A DNA stretch of 32,526 nt from Desulfosporosinus sp. I2 (GCF_000960765.1 NZ_JYNH01000043.1:1-32526); one strand, 5' to 3'; numbered from the stretch's first letter, positions 16,542-24,393 are shown. Numbers and translations are program-made. The notes: generated by a model not told the origin, from the letters alone.

Positions 16542-16747
16542 ATAGCAACAATCTCTTCTCTAATATAATGCAATCGAATGATTCTAGGAATCTGGCCTTC
16601 ATCAAAGTGGCACCGAACTGCATCCTTCGCGCTCTCTCTAATAGCATCCAGAGTGTCACTTTCTGTAAATATCGAATAACCCAAAGCCCTTGCAATATAG
16701 CCACCTTCTGGGGCTTCTTCAACCAAAAAAATGATCTCCTTATCCAT
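16538..16747 (-). CDS. HicB-like antitoxin partner of the broken HicA
   Basis: 69 residues from ATG 16747 with AAGGTG five bases upstream. MDKEIIFLVEEAPEGGYIAR and ALGYSIFTESDTLDAIRESA are HicB features: an RNase H-like beta sheet followed by a helix with Asp/Glu spacing. The frame is open far upstream through the GC-rich element at 16845-17105, but that part has no ribosome site and no family likeness. Some databases label this group '2-oxoisovalerate dehydrogenase E1 beta', which is a misnomer. With hicA broken it has nothing local to neutralise. Confidence 0.8.
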   Translation of the reverse strand: MDKEIIFLVEEAPEGGYIARALGYSIFTESDTLDAIRESAKDAVRCHFDEGQIPRIIRLHYIREEIVAI

Positions 16748-16844
16748 TCTTTCACCTTCTCCTGTATCATTATATTCAATTATGCCACAAAAAGGTCTTC
16801 CAGAATCATTTCCCAGAAAATCGTCCCTACCCCCCCGTTCCAAC

Positions 16845-17105
16845 CAAGCCCAAGAGTGCCTTTCTACAAAGCACAAACCCTCACGCTCCGAACCCCTACC
16901 CCAGAGGAGCGCTTTTCTGCTAAGCGGATGCTTTAGTGTAGCCGCTTGTCCAGACGAGCGCCCGACGGTTCGCGCCCCCCCGTAGCGGACCACTGGTTCA
17001 CATGCTTCTATCCCTGAGGTTTGGCGAGCTCGCGAACCGTCCAGCTCGTCAGCGGCGTAACGTGCAGACGCGTGCAGAATAGCGCTCCTCCCCCCGTCGG
17101 GCTTG
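16845..17105. repeat. Structured GC-rich element, copy 1
   Basis: A 261-base non-coding element bounded by CAAGCCC (16845-16851) and GGGCTTG (17099-17105). Main helix: 16904-16920 with 17074-17090 (GAGGAGCGCT...CTGC, one mismatch). Second helix: GACGAGC (16953-16959) with GCTCGTC (17044-17050), continued by GACGGTTCGCG (16964-16974) with CGCGAACCGTC (17031-17041). The apical part carries CGGACCAC (16986-16993) and GAGGT...CGAG (17016-17028). It fills the gap between the GT2 gene end and hicB. A second copy lies at 22856-23148. I do not recognise the family; a structured RNA or a small mobile element are the options. Confidence 0.65.
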
Positions 17106-17120
17106 TACAAAAAGCAACCC

Positions 17121-17828
17121 CTAATCGTCCCAAATCCTACTCATCATCGAGTTAAGAATAATCGCCAAACTTACTTTAAACATATAATACCCGCTCTTAA
17201 ACGGCGTAATCGACGAACTCCCCGATAACCGCGCATCCATCTCAACCGAAATCTCTATCACCCGTAACCCATTCTTAAGCAAGGTTACAATAGCATCCGG
17301 CTCTGGGTAATCCGTGGAATAATGGCTAGACACAATCCTCAAGGCCTTTTGATTATAGGCACGAAAGCCTGACGTAGGATCCGTATAACTCTTACGCACC
17401 ACCGATTGGATCGTTTTACTTAATAGATAGATCCCTAAGCGCCGTGGCCAAGCTGATTTATACGACGTTTTCTCTAAAAATCTAGATCCAATGGTGACAT
17501 CGGTTTCACCCATCAGTACAGGGTCTACTAATTTCTTGATTTCTTCCGCTCTGTGTTGTCCATCTCCATCAACTTGGAGGGCCACATCATAGTGATTCTT
17601 CACAGCATAAAGAAACCCCGTCTGAACCGCTCCACCAATTCCCAGGTTAACTGGCAGAGAGATCACCATCGCCCCATGCGCACGGGCAACCTCGGCAGTC
17701 TGATCGGTGGAACCATCATCGATGACGAGTACATCGAGCCAAGGGGAGGTTATTTTTAGATTACGGATCACCGGGCCAATATTTTCCACTTCATTCCAGG
17801 CGGGAACAATCGCTAAGATTTTTTTCAT
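17121..17828 (-). CDS. GT2 polyprenyl-phosphate glycosyltransferase (DPM1-like)
   Basis: 235-residue soluble GT-A enzyme. It shows the nucleotide-binding start (ILAIVPAWNEVENIG), VIDDGSTD (32-42 region), the metal-binding DxD as QVDGDGQH (about 86-93), TIGSRFL and the acceptor-side YTDPTSGFRAYNQKAL. This is the pattern of dolichyl/polyprenyl-phosphate mannose or glucose synthases without the C-terminal membrane domain. It should transfer a sugar from a nucleotide donor to undecaprenyl phosphate, making the donor for the GT39 enzyme encoded two genes upstream. Its ATG overlaps the DUF2304 stop by four bases. Confidence 0.88.
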   Translation of the reverse strand: MKKILAIVPAWNEVENIGPVIRNLKITSPWLDVLVIDDGSTDQTAEVARAHGAMVISLPVNLGIGGAVQTGFLYAVKNHYDVALQVDGDGQHRAEEIKKLVDPVLMGETDVTIGSRFLEKTSYKSAWPRRLGIYLLSKTIQSVVRKSYTDPTSGFRAYNQKALRIVSSHYSTDYPEPDAIVTLLKNGLRVIEISVEMDARLSGSSSITPFKSGYYMFKVSLAIILNSMMSRIWDD

Positions 17829-18220
17829 TTCACTTCGTCCTGCACATCCATGCGACTTATTTCAAGGCTGACCGGGCTTTCTTCCAAGCGTTTCAAGTCG
17901 TCCTCAAGTAGGGCGATCCGTTGTATTAAGACCCGATTGTTCGAACTTAACTTGGAAATCTCCAAGGAAAAATGAACACATAAAACAAATACCAGAACCC
18001 CAAAAATTACAAAGATTGCTGATGGGGCATAATATATCCCCATCAGATCGGCCAAATACTCCACTCCATTTTTCCAGAGGGAAAGACCGATCATACCCAA
18101 ACCTGCCACAATCCAAATCATGGAGTATTCTACCGCCAAACGCCGCCGACGGACTTGTTCAACGATAAAGCCGGTAACCAGAATACTTGCTATGAAAACG
18201 ACAATTTGAACGCGTGACAA
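17825..18220 (-). CDS. DUF2304 membrane protein
   Basis: 131 residues: three hydrophobic helices (IVVFIASILVTGFIVEQV, SMIWIVAGLGMIGLSLW, AIFVIFGVLVFVLCVHFSL), a basic RRRRLAVEYS loop, then a cytoplasmic coiled coil (EISKLSSNNRVLIQRIALLEDDLKRL). DUF2304 genes almost always sit beside DPM1-like GT2 genes, and the product is thought to help anchor or regulate that enzyme. Here it is translationally coupled to GT2 (ATGA) and one base from the GT39 stop. Confidence 0.88.
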   Translation of the reverse strand: MSRVQIVVFIASILVTGFIVEQVRRRRLAVEYSMIWIVAGLGMIGLSLWKNGVEYLADLMGIYYAPSAIFVIFGVLVFVLCVHFSLEISKLSSNNRVLIQRIALLEDDLKRLEESPVSLEISRMDVQDEVK

Positions 18221-18221
18221 T

Positions 18222-19526
18222 TTAGATCCCCCTACCTATGCGCGGATTCACTTTGGCCAGTCTCCCAATTCCTTTAAGGGCCATGACTACCGCTAAGGAT
18301 GCGAAGAGGATCATCGCAGGCATAACGGGTAACCGATAGCGAGCCCCGGATACAACTGTGATCATACTCACGATAAAACTATAATAGGCCGTAAAAAGCA
18401 ACAGAAAACTATACTTTCTCAATTGGAAAAGACTAATGACCACCCCTAACAGTCCCAAAAGGAGATACCATTTATCCCATTGATCTCCCTGCATTTTATA
18501 AGAATCGCCATCACGTGGAGTTACCGGTTGCCAGAAAAGGTTTTTTTCCTTAGCTAGTGTGCGCTGCACAAACTTCACGGGATGCTGAAGTATATACGAC
18601 ACTCCCAATTGCTTATATTCCTTCTCTTGTTCTGAGATCGGCAATTTTTCGATCCGCGCCTTTACTTCAGGGTCATAACTTGGTTGAGAAAACACAAAGT
18701 ATTGATCTGTCACGGTTAAGGGATTGTTCCCTAAGTAAAATTCATAGGAACCATAATTCGAAACAGCAATAAACTGATGATATTTTATACCGTTGCGTAT
18801 CCACCAAGGGCTCATGACGATGATCGTCATCATGACGATGATAGCAAAGTCTCTGATGGCAATTTTTAAACGGCCACGATGCATCCCTAAAATCCAAAGT
18901 CCCAACACCGGGAAAAAAAGCAACAATATAGGGCGAACGAGATTGGAAATCCCGATGACCGCCCCTAAAATTAGAAGAATTTTAAATCTAGGCCGCTTGA
19001 TCTCTTTGACATAAAGAGCCAAAACGTAAAGGAAAACTGTGATCGTAAAGACGTAGGTAATTTCTGTGAGAACATACATCCCCCAAAAAGCAAATAAAGG
19101 GTATCCAAGGGTCAGTCCATAGGGAATCCAAGCATATCCCTTGCCAAACAATAATTCTCCCGTCTTATATGCGAACACCGCACTGGCTGCACCAAGCACC
19201 GCATGCAAACCAAGGATAACCATGCCATAACTTTTAAAGCCAAACAAGCCATAGATTAAAGCGAGCAACAAGGGGTAGATCGGTCCAACCACGTACTCTC
19301 TTGTTAGGGCAACGGCCCGTACAACTTTGTCATCTCCCTGAGCAAAGTTCGCCGTATTTACGAGCCCGTGACCTTTGAGAAAATTCTCAGCAATGTTGGA
19401 ATAGTTATATCCATCAGGGGATATAAAGTAACTCACGTTATACGATTTAATATAGAGAAGTTCTATGACTAAGGCGACGAAAAACAAAAGTCCTATCATC
19501 CACCGCCCTTTATTCAGTTTACCCAA
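18222..19526 (-). CDS. GT39/ArnT-like membrane glycosyltransferase
   Basis: 434 residues with about ten membrane helices. The first external loop has the acidic motif FISPDGYNYSNIAENFLKGHG typical of GT-C enzymes that use polyprenyl-phosphate sugars, followed by VGPIYPLLLALIYGLFG. A late external loop (LFWQPVTPRDGDSYKMQGDQW) precedes the last helices. It should move a sugar from the carrier charged by the GT2 enzyme to a polymer or protein outside the membrane. The start is TTG at 19526, with CGGAGG 12-13 bases upstream; no better in-frame start is seen. It forms a tight operon with DUF2304 and GT2. Confidence 0.82.
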   Translation of the reverse strand: MGKLNKGRWMIGLLFFVALVIELLYIKSYNVSYFISPDGYNYSNIAENFLKGHGLVNTANFAQGDDKVVRAVALTREYVVGPIYPLLLALIYGLFGFKSYGMVILGLHAVLGAASAVFAYKTGELLFGKGYAWIPYGLTLGYPLFAFWGMYVLTEITYVFTITVFLYVLALYVKEIKRPRFKILLILGAVIGISNLVRPILLLFFPVLGLWILGMHRGRLKIAIRDFAIIVMMTIIVMSPWWIRNGIKYHQFIAVSNYGSYEFYLGNNPLTVTDQYFVFSQPSYDPEVKARIEKLPISEQEKEYKQLGVSYILQHPVKFVQRTLAKEKNLFWQPVTPRDGDSYKMQGDQWDKWYLLLGLLGVVISLFQLRKYSFLLLFTAYYSFIVSMITVVSGARYRLPVMPAMILFASLAVVMALKGIGRLAKVNPRIGRGI

Positions 19527-19561
19527 TGACGTGTCAAACCTCCGATAATCTATTATATCAA

Positions 19562-21907
19562 TTATTCGGGAGTCAACAGACTCCCCAAAATCTTCTCATT
19601 AGAACTAGAAATTACCCCGGTTCCGCCTAATATATAAGTTTTAGTGGCCTTTCCAGATAAACTTTTTAAGAAAGCTTGAGTATCCGAATTCATCGCTCCT
19701 TTAGGGACAAGAATCATCGGGCTCCCACTTAACGCTGAAAAGGCACCACCAGATAAACCATCCGGGAAGTTCTCCCCTGTAGCGATAACGATTGATTTTG
19801 TATCTTGATTAAAGTACTTTACAATTTGTAACATCGTATCATATTTTGTTTCTCCCGCCAAGCGTAGGGGCCCATAGCTATCCAGAGGACCTCCCTTAGC
19901 ATCAAATGATGTGGAAACTGCGTATTTCCCACCCACAATAATGGTCTTGGTTACCCCGTAGTCTTTTAATAGTTGCGTGGTAGCTGCCGGTAATGTGCCC
20001 TGTTCCGTTAAAAGGATGGGGATCCCCAAAGCTGCCGCTGGGGCAGAAGCGGATAGGGCGTCTGGGAAGCTTGAACCGGAGGCGAGAATCACTTGTTTAC
20101 TGGGACCCATCTTCCGAGCAATTTCTGCTGCCGTATCGGCCGCTGTTTTCCCAAACAGTCTCTCAAACGGTAGATTCGCTTTGGCGAGCGCATCCGTGAC
20201 GGTTTTCTTGATCGCGCCATCTCCACCTATGACATAGACTGTCCCTCCAGCCCCAAGCCGTTTCATCTCCTGCAAGACTAGGTTATCCAGTTTGTCTGGG
20301 GCCGTGAGCAGTAAGGGTGCCTTAAGTTTCTTAGCTAATGGAGCAGCTGCAAGGGCATCCTGAAAGCGGTCAACCCGAGCAAGGAGCACAATTGGGGAAG
20401 AATTATCCGCCCATCCTTCTTTAGATATCTTGATCGCTGTCTCTTCTGCCCGAGTGCCATAGAGACGTTGGATGCTTAAGGTCCCTGGTTGTGGTTGGGG
20501 ATTTGGGGTTGGCTCGGGGGTAGAGCCTCGGCTAGGCTCGTAGATAGGACTTGGATTCGAATTAGCGGTACGCGTGAGTTCGTAGCCTATTTTAGCCCGT
20601 TCTGTGAGACTAGCATCGAGAACTAGTCCCTGCAGAACCATTAAATAATAGTTAGCTGCACTCGCCTTAGAAGTAGCTGTCCCTTCAACGGCCAATTTGT
20701 CTGCTTCAGCCAAAAGCTTGCCATAAGCCTTTATGAGACCCGATTTTGCCTGTTCTGCGAGGCCTGCATCCAGGGTTGAACCTTGCAGAACCACTCCATA
20801 GTCTTGAACTACATTCGTGAGAGTGGGTCCGGAACCTTCAAGGAGTAGTTTATCCGTTTCAGTTATGAGTTTACTTAGGGCACTTAGATGTCCTTTGCTA
20901 GCCCGTTCTAAGATGGTGGCATCTAAATTTGGGCCTTGCAGAACGGTCCAATAATATTTAGCTGCCGTAGTGTATGAGGAATCCTTTTTTTCAAGAACCA
21001 ATGTATCCGCTTCAGCTAACAAGTTAGCATAAGCCTTCAATATTTTCTGGGAGATGACCGATTTATCGGTGACCGTCGGACTTTTATAGGCGGTGACATA
21101 AAACCCTAAAGCGTAATAGGAACCCCACCGCGCATAATTGTACCAGTAATCTCCGTTAGCAGCCTCTGCACCGGGTCCTCCGCCGGATGATATCAATGAA
21201 CTTGGATCAATCTTTAAATCTCCCAGATGAGTTGGAGTCGGTGTACTCCAGCGACCAGAGAAATATGGGGGATTCACCGGGGGTAAAAGTTCCTTCGAGA
21301 ATTTTGTAGTTTCTGGAGTAAACGTAATCGCGCTATTGTACTTTTGCCTCATAAGACTGAAGATGGAATCCTGATAGGCAGATTTACCCGTAAGGAAATT
21401 GGGATTATTTCTAGATGCCCAACTGTTGTTAGACCCCACACAGCAAAATACCAATTTTCTAAAACGTTGCGGTCGCCATCTCCAATCTTGGGATAAGCAC
21501 GCCAATTTTTGGTTGAGCATCTGACAACCCATTTCGATATTATAGTCAATATCATTTTTCAGTTTATTGATTGTCTCGGTATCACTGGCACTATATGAAG
21601 AGATTTGCATAATACCGATTCCTATTCCGTCACGTCCTATTAAAGGTTTGTCGGTTATAGGTTGTCCTGTCGAATCAAGTTCATATTGTTTCCAGCCGCT
21701 CTCCATCCAGGCTATGGACTTAAGAAGTACCGGAGGAATGTTATATTTATTGGCCCAAAATTCGAGTTTTTTGCCGATATCCTCATAGTAAGCCGTTGGA
21801 ACCGTTGGAACATCAGCGGCTAAAACCGATTTTGCTGGGATCAATTTCATAAAAAAGAGTCCGATAATCAGTACTGCTATGATTTTCCTGAATTGGTTCG
21901 CTCTCAT
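19562..21907 (-). CDS. Lytic transglycosylase-like protein with three CWB2 repeats and an internal out-of-frame segment
   Basis: 781 residues from ATG 21907, preceded by AAAGGGGAAG; the frame opens 35 codons earlier without support. A signal peptide ends near VLAAD. An SLT/GH23 lysozyme-like domain follows, with catalytic Glu69 in SIAWMESGWKQY and GIGIMQIS at 95-103. Residues about 134-158 are read in the wrong frame: another frame across 21434-21510 encodes YPKIGDGDRNVLENWYFAVW, the conserved family segment. Three helical repeats of about 50 residues (289-441) each carry VLQGxxLDAxLxE. A Pro-rich linker (about 452-476) leads to three CWB2 repeats (about 480-781: APLLLTAPD, IPILLTEQG, SPMILVPKG). 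It cuts peptidoglycan glycan strands while bound to the wall polymer. Activity may be lost if the frame change is real. Confidence 0.85.
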   Translation of the reverse strand: MRANQFRKIIAVLIIGLFFMKLIPAKSVLAADVPTVPTAYYEDIGKKLEFWANKYNIPPVLLKSIAWMESGWKQYELDSTGQPITDKPLIGRDGIGIGIMQISSYSASDTETINKLKNDIDYNIEMGCQMLNQKLACLSQDWRWRPQRFRKLVFCCVGSNNSWASRNNPNFLTGKSAYQDSIFSLMRQKYNSAITFTPETTKFSKELLPPVNPPYFSGRWSTPTPTHLGDLKIDPSSLISSGGGPGAEAANGDYWYNYARWGSYYALGFYVTAYKSPTVTDKSVISQKILKAYANLLAEADTLVLEKKDSSYTTAAKYYWTVLQGPNLDATILERASKGHLSALSKLITETDKLLLEGSGPTLTNVVQDYGVVLQGSTLDAGLAEQAKSGLIKAYGKLLAEADKLAVEGTATSKASAANYYLMVLQGLVLDASLTERAKIGYELTRTANSNPSPIYEPSRGSTPEPTPNPQPQPGTLSIQRLYGTRAEETAIKISKEGWADNSSPIVLLARVDRFQDALAAAPLAKKLKAPLLLTAPDKLDNLVLQEMKRLGAGGTVYVIGGDGAIKKTVTDALAKANLPFERLFGKTAADTAAEIARKMGPSKQVILASGSSFPDALSASAPAAALGIPILLTEQGTLPAATTQLLKDYGVTKTIIVGGKYAVSTSFDAKGGPLDSYGPLRLAGETKYDTMLQIVKYFNQDTKSIVIATGENFPDGLSGGAFSALSGSPMILVPKGAMNSDTQAFLKSLSGKATKTYILGGTGVISSSNEKILGSLLTPE

Positions 21908-22051
21908 AGTTTCTTCCCCTTTCCCATCTGGGCAAACGTCATAAACTTCCTTCTTTATCCTTATTCGACATAAAAGGTGATAGTCCTGCCCCAAAAAACA
22001 GACTTGTCCCATGTTGAATCTGCTTAGAACGAGGGACGGCGTGAGTTATAA

Positions 22052-22107
22052 CCAAAACAAACAAAGCTCCCCTAAGTTAACCCTACTGGGTGACCGAGAG
22101 AAGCTTT
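22052..22107 (-). terminator. Terminator after the sugar transferase gene
   Basis: On the minus strand AAAGCTTCTC (22107-22098) pairs with GGGAGCTTT (22071-22063), with wobbles, around the inner hairpin ACCC-AGTA-GGGT. It is followed by GTTTGTTTTGG. It lies about 45 bases after the sugar transferase stop and would separate it from the lytic transglycosylase gene. A regulatory leader of the latter is the alternative reading. Confidence 0.55.
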
Positions 22108-22149
22108 TGTGTACTTGTATGTAGATGACTGATCAAATATCTAATACCG

Positions 22150-22806
22150 TTAAAACGCACCTTTCCCCGCGAAAACCACGAAGATCGTTTTCCACAAGAT
22201 TTTTAGATCTAACCAAAAACTCCAAGCTCGAACATACTCCAAATCGTACACCAAGGTCTCTCCCAGAGTTAGCTCACTTCGCCCATTGACTTGGGCTAAT
22301 CCTGTGACGCCCGGAAGGACGTTGAGACGCTGACGTTGTTCAGTTGAATAAAGCTTAGCTATTTCTGGAACCTCAGGACGGGGGCCGACTAAGCTCATAT
22401 TTCCAATTAAGATATTGATGAGTTGAGGAAGCTCATCTAGGCTAGTCTTTCTCAGAAAATGCCCACTTCGTGTTATACGAGGGTCTTCTTTCTCCTGAAA
22501 AACAAACGTTTCCAAATTGTCTACTTTTTCTAATTTGTCTTTCATCAAAGCTTCTGCATTCTGCACCATAGTCCGGAACTTATAAATCGTATAGGGTTTT
22601 CCCCTTAAACCAACTCGCGTCTGCTTAAAGATCGCCGCTCCAGAGGAGTCCGATCGAATCCAGAGAACAATAAACAGCCAGAGCGGAGATACCAGCACAA
22701 TCAGGATGAGAGCAACCACAAAATCCAACACCCGCTTCGCGGCAAGTTGCCAACCCGAATATTCAAGCTCTTTACGTTCCGCGGGTACCGAAGAACTTTG
22801 ACCCAT
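22150..22806 (-). CDS. PglC/WcaJ-type initiating sugar phosphotransferase
   Basis: 218 residues with one membrane-embedded helix (VLDFVVALILIVLVSPLWLFIVLWI), the short monotopic form. Family motifs are FKQTRVGLRGKPYTIYKFRTM, DPRITRSGHFLRKTSLDELPQLIN, GNMSLVGPRPEVP and VLPGVTGLAQVNGR. It transfers a sugar-1-phosphate from a UDP-sugar to undecaprenyl phosphate, the first step of repeat-unit assembly. The next gene upstream encodes a DegT aminotransferase, so a UDP-amino/diamino sugar is a likely donor (inference). AAGGGG precedes the ATG by eight bases. Confidence 0.92.
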   Translation of the reverse strand: MGQSSSVPAERKELEYSGWQLAAKRVLDFVVALILIVLVSPLWLFIVLWIRSDSSGAAIFKQTRVGLRGKPYTIYKFRTMVQNAEALMKDKLEKVDNLETFVFQEKEDPRITRSGHFLRKTSLDELPQLINILIGNMSLVGPRPEVPEIAKLYSTEQRQRLNVLPGVTGLAQVNGRSELTLGETLVYDLEYVRAWSFWLDLKILWKTIFVVFAGKGAF

Positions 22807-22855
22807 CTACTTATCCCCTTTCAACCCTACTAAGGCGTTTCTCCAAAAAATAAAA

Positions 22856-23148
22856 CAAGCCCAAGCGTGCAAAGACACAGATTTTGCCGCCACCCCTCGT
22901 CGCTTGCTTCATAACCAAGAGGCTTTGTTTGCAAAAAGAGAATGACTTGCGTAAGCAGCTAGCCAAACTTCGCCTCAAACTTTGGCGTAGGCGGGACGGA
23001 CCACACGGATGTGGTCCGCCGGCATCCGAGACAAGGAGGTCGAGTTGCCGGGTATCCCGCCGGAGCCAGAGGTTGAGGCGTTAGTTTGGCCTGCGAAACG
23101 CACGGAATGAACGGTTGCAAACAAAGCCTCGCCCCCGTTCGTGGCTTG
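22856..23148. repeat. Structured GC-rich element, copy 2
   Basis: A 293-base non-coding element bounded by CAAGCCC (22856) and TGGCTTG (23142-23148). Helices, from outside in: GAGGCTTTGTTTGCAA (22919-22934) with TTGCAAACAAAGCCTC (23115-23130), 16 perfect pairs; 22962-22978 with 23073-23090, 17 pairs and a bulge; GGCGGGA (22990-22996) with TCCCGCC (23055-23061); hairpin CGGACCACA-CGGA-TGTGGTCCG (22997-23018); hairpin CCGGCA (23019-23024) with TGCCGG (23046-23051). The last two are branches inside the third helix, giving a three-way junction. It lies between the aminotransferase end and the sugar transferase start. Confidence 0.7.
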
Positions 23149-23178
23149 TTCGTAGCTTAGTAGCTTATTCGTAGCTTA
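23149..23178. repeat. 11-bp direct repeat at the aminotransferase stop
   Basis: TTCGTAGCTTA occurs at 23149-23159 and 23168-23178, with TAGCTTA also in between. The second copy includes the stop codon of the aminotransferase gene. Confidence 0.6.
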
Positions 23179-24342
23179 CTTCCGGAAACGCCCCACCACT
23201 CGCCTTACCGCAACCACAACATCCCTCGCATCTTGCATACTCATCTTCGGATACAAAGGCAAGGAAATTATCCGTTCAAAGACCCCTTCGGCAATAGGGA
23301 AATCCCCCTCTTTATACCCATACGTGTCCCGGTAATAGGGGTGCATGTGAACTGGAATAAAGTGCACACTTGTTCCTATATTTTCATTTTTAAGTTGTTC
23401 AATAAAGGCTCCACGATCTATCGTTAGCTTATCCAAATTTAACTTGATGATATACAAGTGCCAAGCATGCCTTGCATAATCAAGTTCAACGGGTGCTTCT
23501 AGCTCTGCCATCTTTCCGAACTCAGTATTATAATAATCCGCAATTTCCAAGCGTATCCCTTGCATCCGTTCCAGCTTTGTTAGCTGGGATAGCCCAAGCC
23601 CAGCCATGATATCGGACATGTTGTCCTTATAGCCTGGAGAAAGGATTTCATAATACCATGAACCGGCTTCCGCATAGCGATTCCAGGCATTCCTGCTCAT
23701 GCCATGGGTGCTCATAATGCGAATCTTATTATAGAGAGCTTCATCATTGGTCGTGATCATTCCACCTTCACCCGTGACCAGATTCTTAGTCGCATAGAAA
23801 GAGAAGGCTGTGGCGTTGCCAATCGAACCAATTAGTTTTCCTTTGTACTGGGTATAAACCGCATGAGCGGCGTCCTCTAGAACAAAGAGGTTATATTCTT
23901 TCGCAATCGCCATGATTTCATCCATTTCGCAGGGATGCCCCGCTATATGGACTGGAATAATAGCTTTGGTACGTGGCGTGATCTTCTCTCGGATTTTTTT
24001 AGGATCAATATTCAAGGTAATCGGATCAATATCCACAAAGATGGGCTTGGCCCCTGTGTGGATGACCACATTAGCGGAAGCTGCAAAGGTCATCGGAGTG
24101 GTCAGGACTTCGTCCCCTTCCCCAAGGCCAGCTGCCACAAGGGAAAGATGTAACGCTGCAGTACAAGAGTTTACAGCGACGGCATATTTAGCCCCAACAT
24201 ACTCAGCGAACTGTTTCTCAAACTCCATGGTTTTAGGACCTTTAGCGATCCAGCCTGATCTTAAACTATCCACGACCCCCGCAATATCGTCTTCTTCAAT
24301 TAAGGGTAGCGCATAGGGTAAGAACTCTTGACGTGTACACAT
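23176..24342 (-). CDS. DegT/DnrJ/EryC1 sugar aminotransferase
   Basis: 388-residue PLP enzyme of fold type I that aminates UDP- or dTDP-keto sugars. Visible residues: the substrate/PLP loop SGWIAKGP, NSCTAALHLSLVAAG, Asp157 in LEDAAHA, and Lys186 in SFYATKNLVTGEGG, which binds PLP. VHFIPVHMHPYYRDTYGY and ISLPLYPKMS are at the C-terminus. Length and motifs match ArnB/PglE/PseC-like enzymes. Beside a PglC-like transferase it probably makes the 4-amino sugar of the repeat unit. A dehydratase for the keto-sugar is not in the window. GGAGGAA lies about 10 bases before the ATG. Confidence 0.92.
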   Translation of the reverse strand: MCTRQEFLPYALPLIEEDDIAGVVDSLRSGWIAKGPKTMEFEKQFAEYVGAKYAVAVNSCTAALHLSLVAAGLGEGDEVLTTPMTFAASANVVIHTGAKPIFVDIDPITLNIDPKKIREKITPRTKAIIPVHIAGHPCEMDEIMAIAKEYNLFVLEDAAHAVYTQYKGKLIGSIGNATAFSFYATKNLVTGEGGMITTNDEALYNKIRIMSTHGMSRNAWNRYAEAGSWYYEILSPGYKDNMSDIMAGLGLSQLTKLERMQGIRLEIADYYNTEFGKMAELEAPVELDYARHAWHLYIIKLNLDKLTIDRGAFIEQLKNENIGTSVHFIPVHMHPYYRDTYGYKEGDFPIAEGVFERIISLPLYPKMSMQDARDVVVAVRRVVGRFRK

Positions 24343-24393
24343 TTAAACTATTCCTCCATTTTATAAAGCGCTTACAGAGCCTCCGCAGATGCC

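Noticed and set aside
16748-17110. N-terminal extension of the HicB frame through the GC-rich element
   Set aside because: The added 121 residues have no family likeness, the true start has a good ribosome site at 16747, and the region folds as an inverted-repeat element.
22013-22149. Riboswitch ahead of the lytic transglycosylase gene
   Set aside because: I looked for c-di-GMP and c-di-AMP riboswitch signatures, which often control wall hydrolases, but saw no convincing core; a terminator explains the hairpin.
22884-23084. 66-residue Arg-rich plus-strand frame inside the second structured element
   Set aside because: No ribosome site, biased composition due to GC-rich palindromes, and no conservation in the first copy.
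16845-23148. Retron or IscB/TnpB guide RNA
   Set aside because: Complementary ends are suggestive, but there is no reverse transcriptase, IscB, TnpB or transposase gene anywhere in the window. A stand-alone copy cannot be excluded without a model search.
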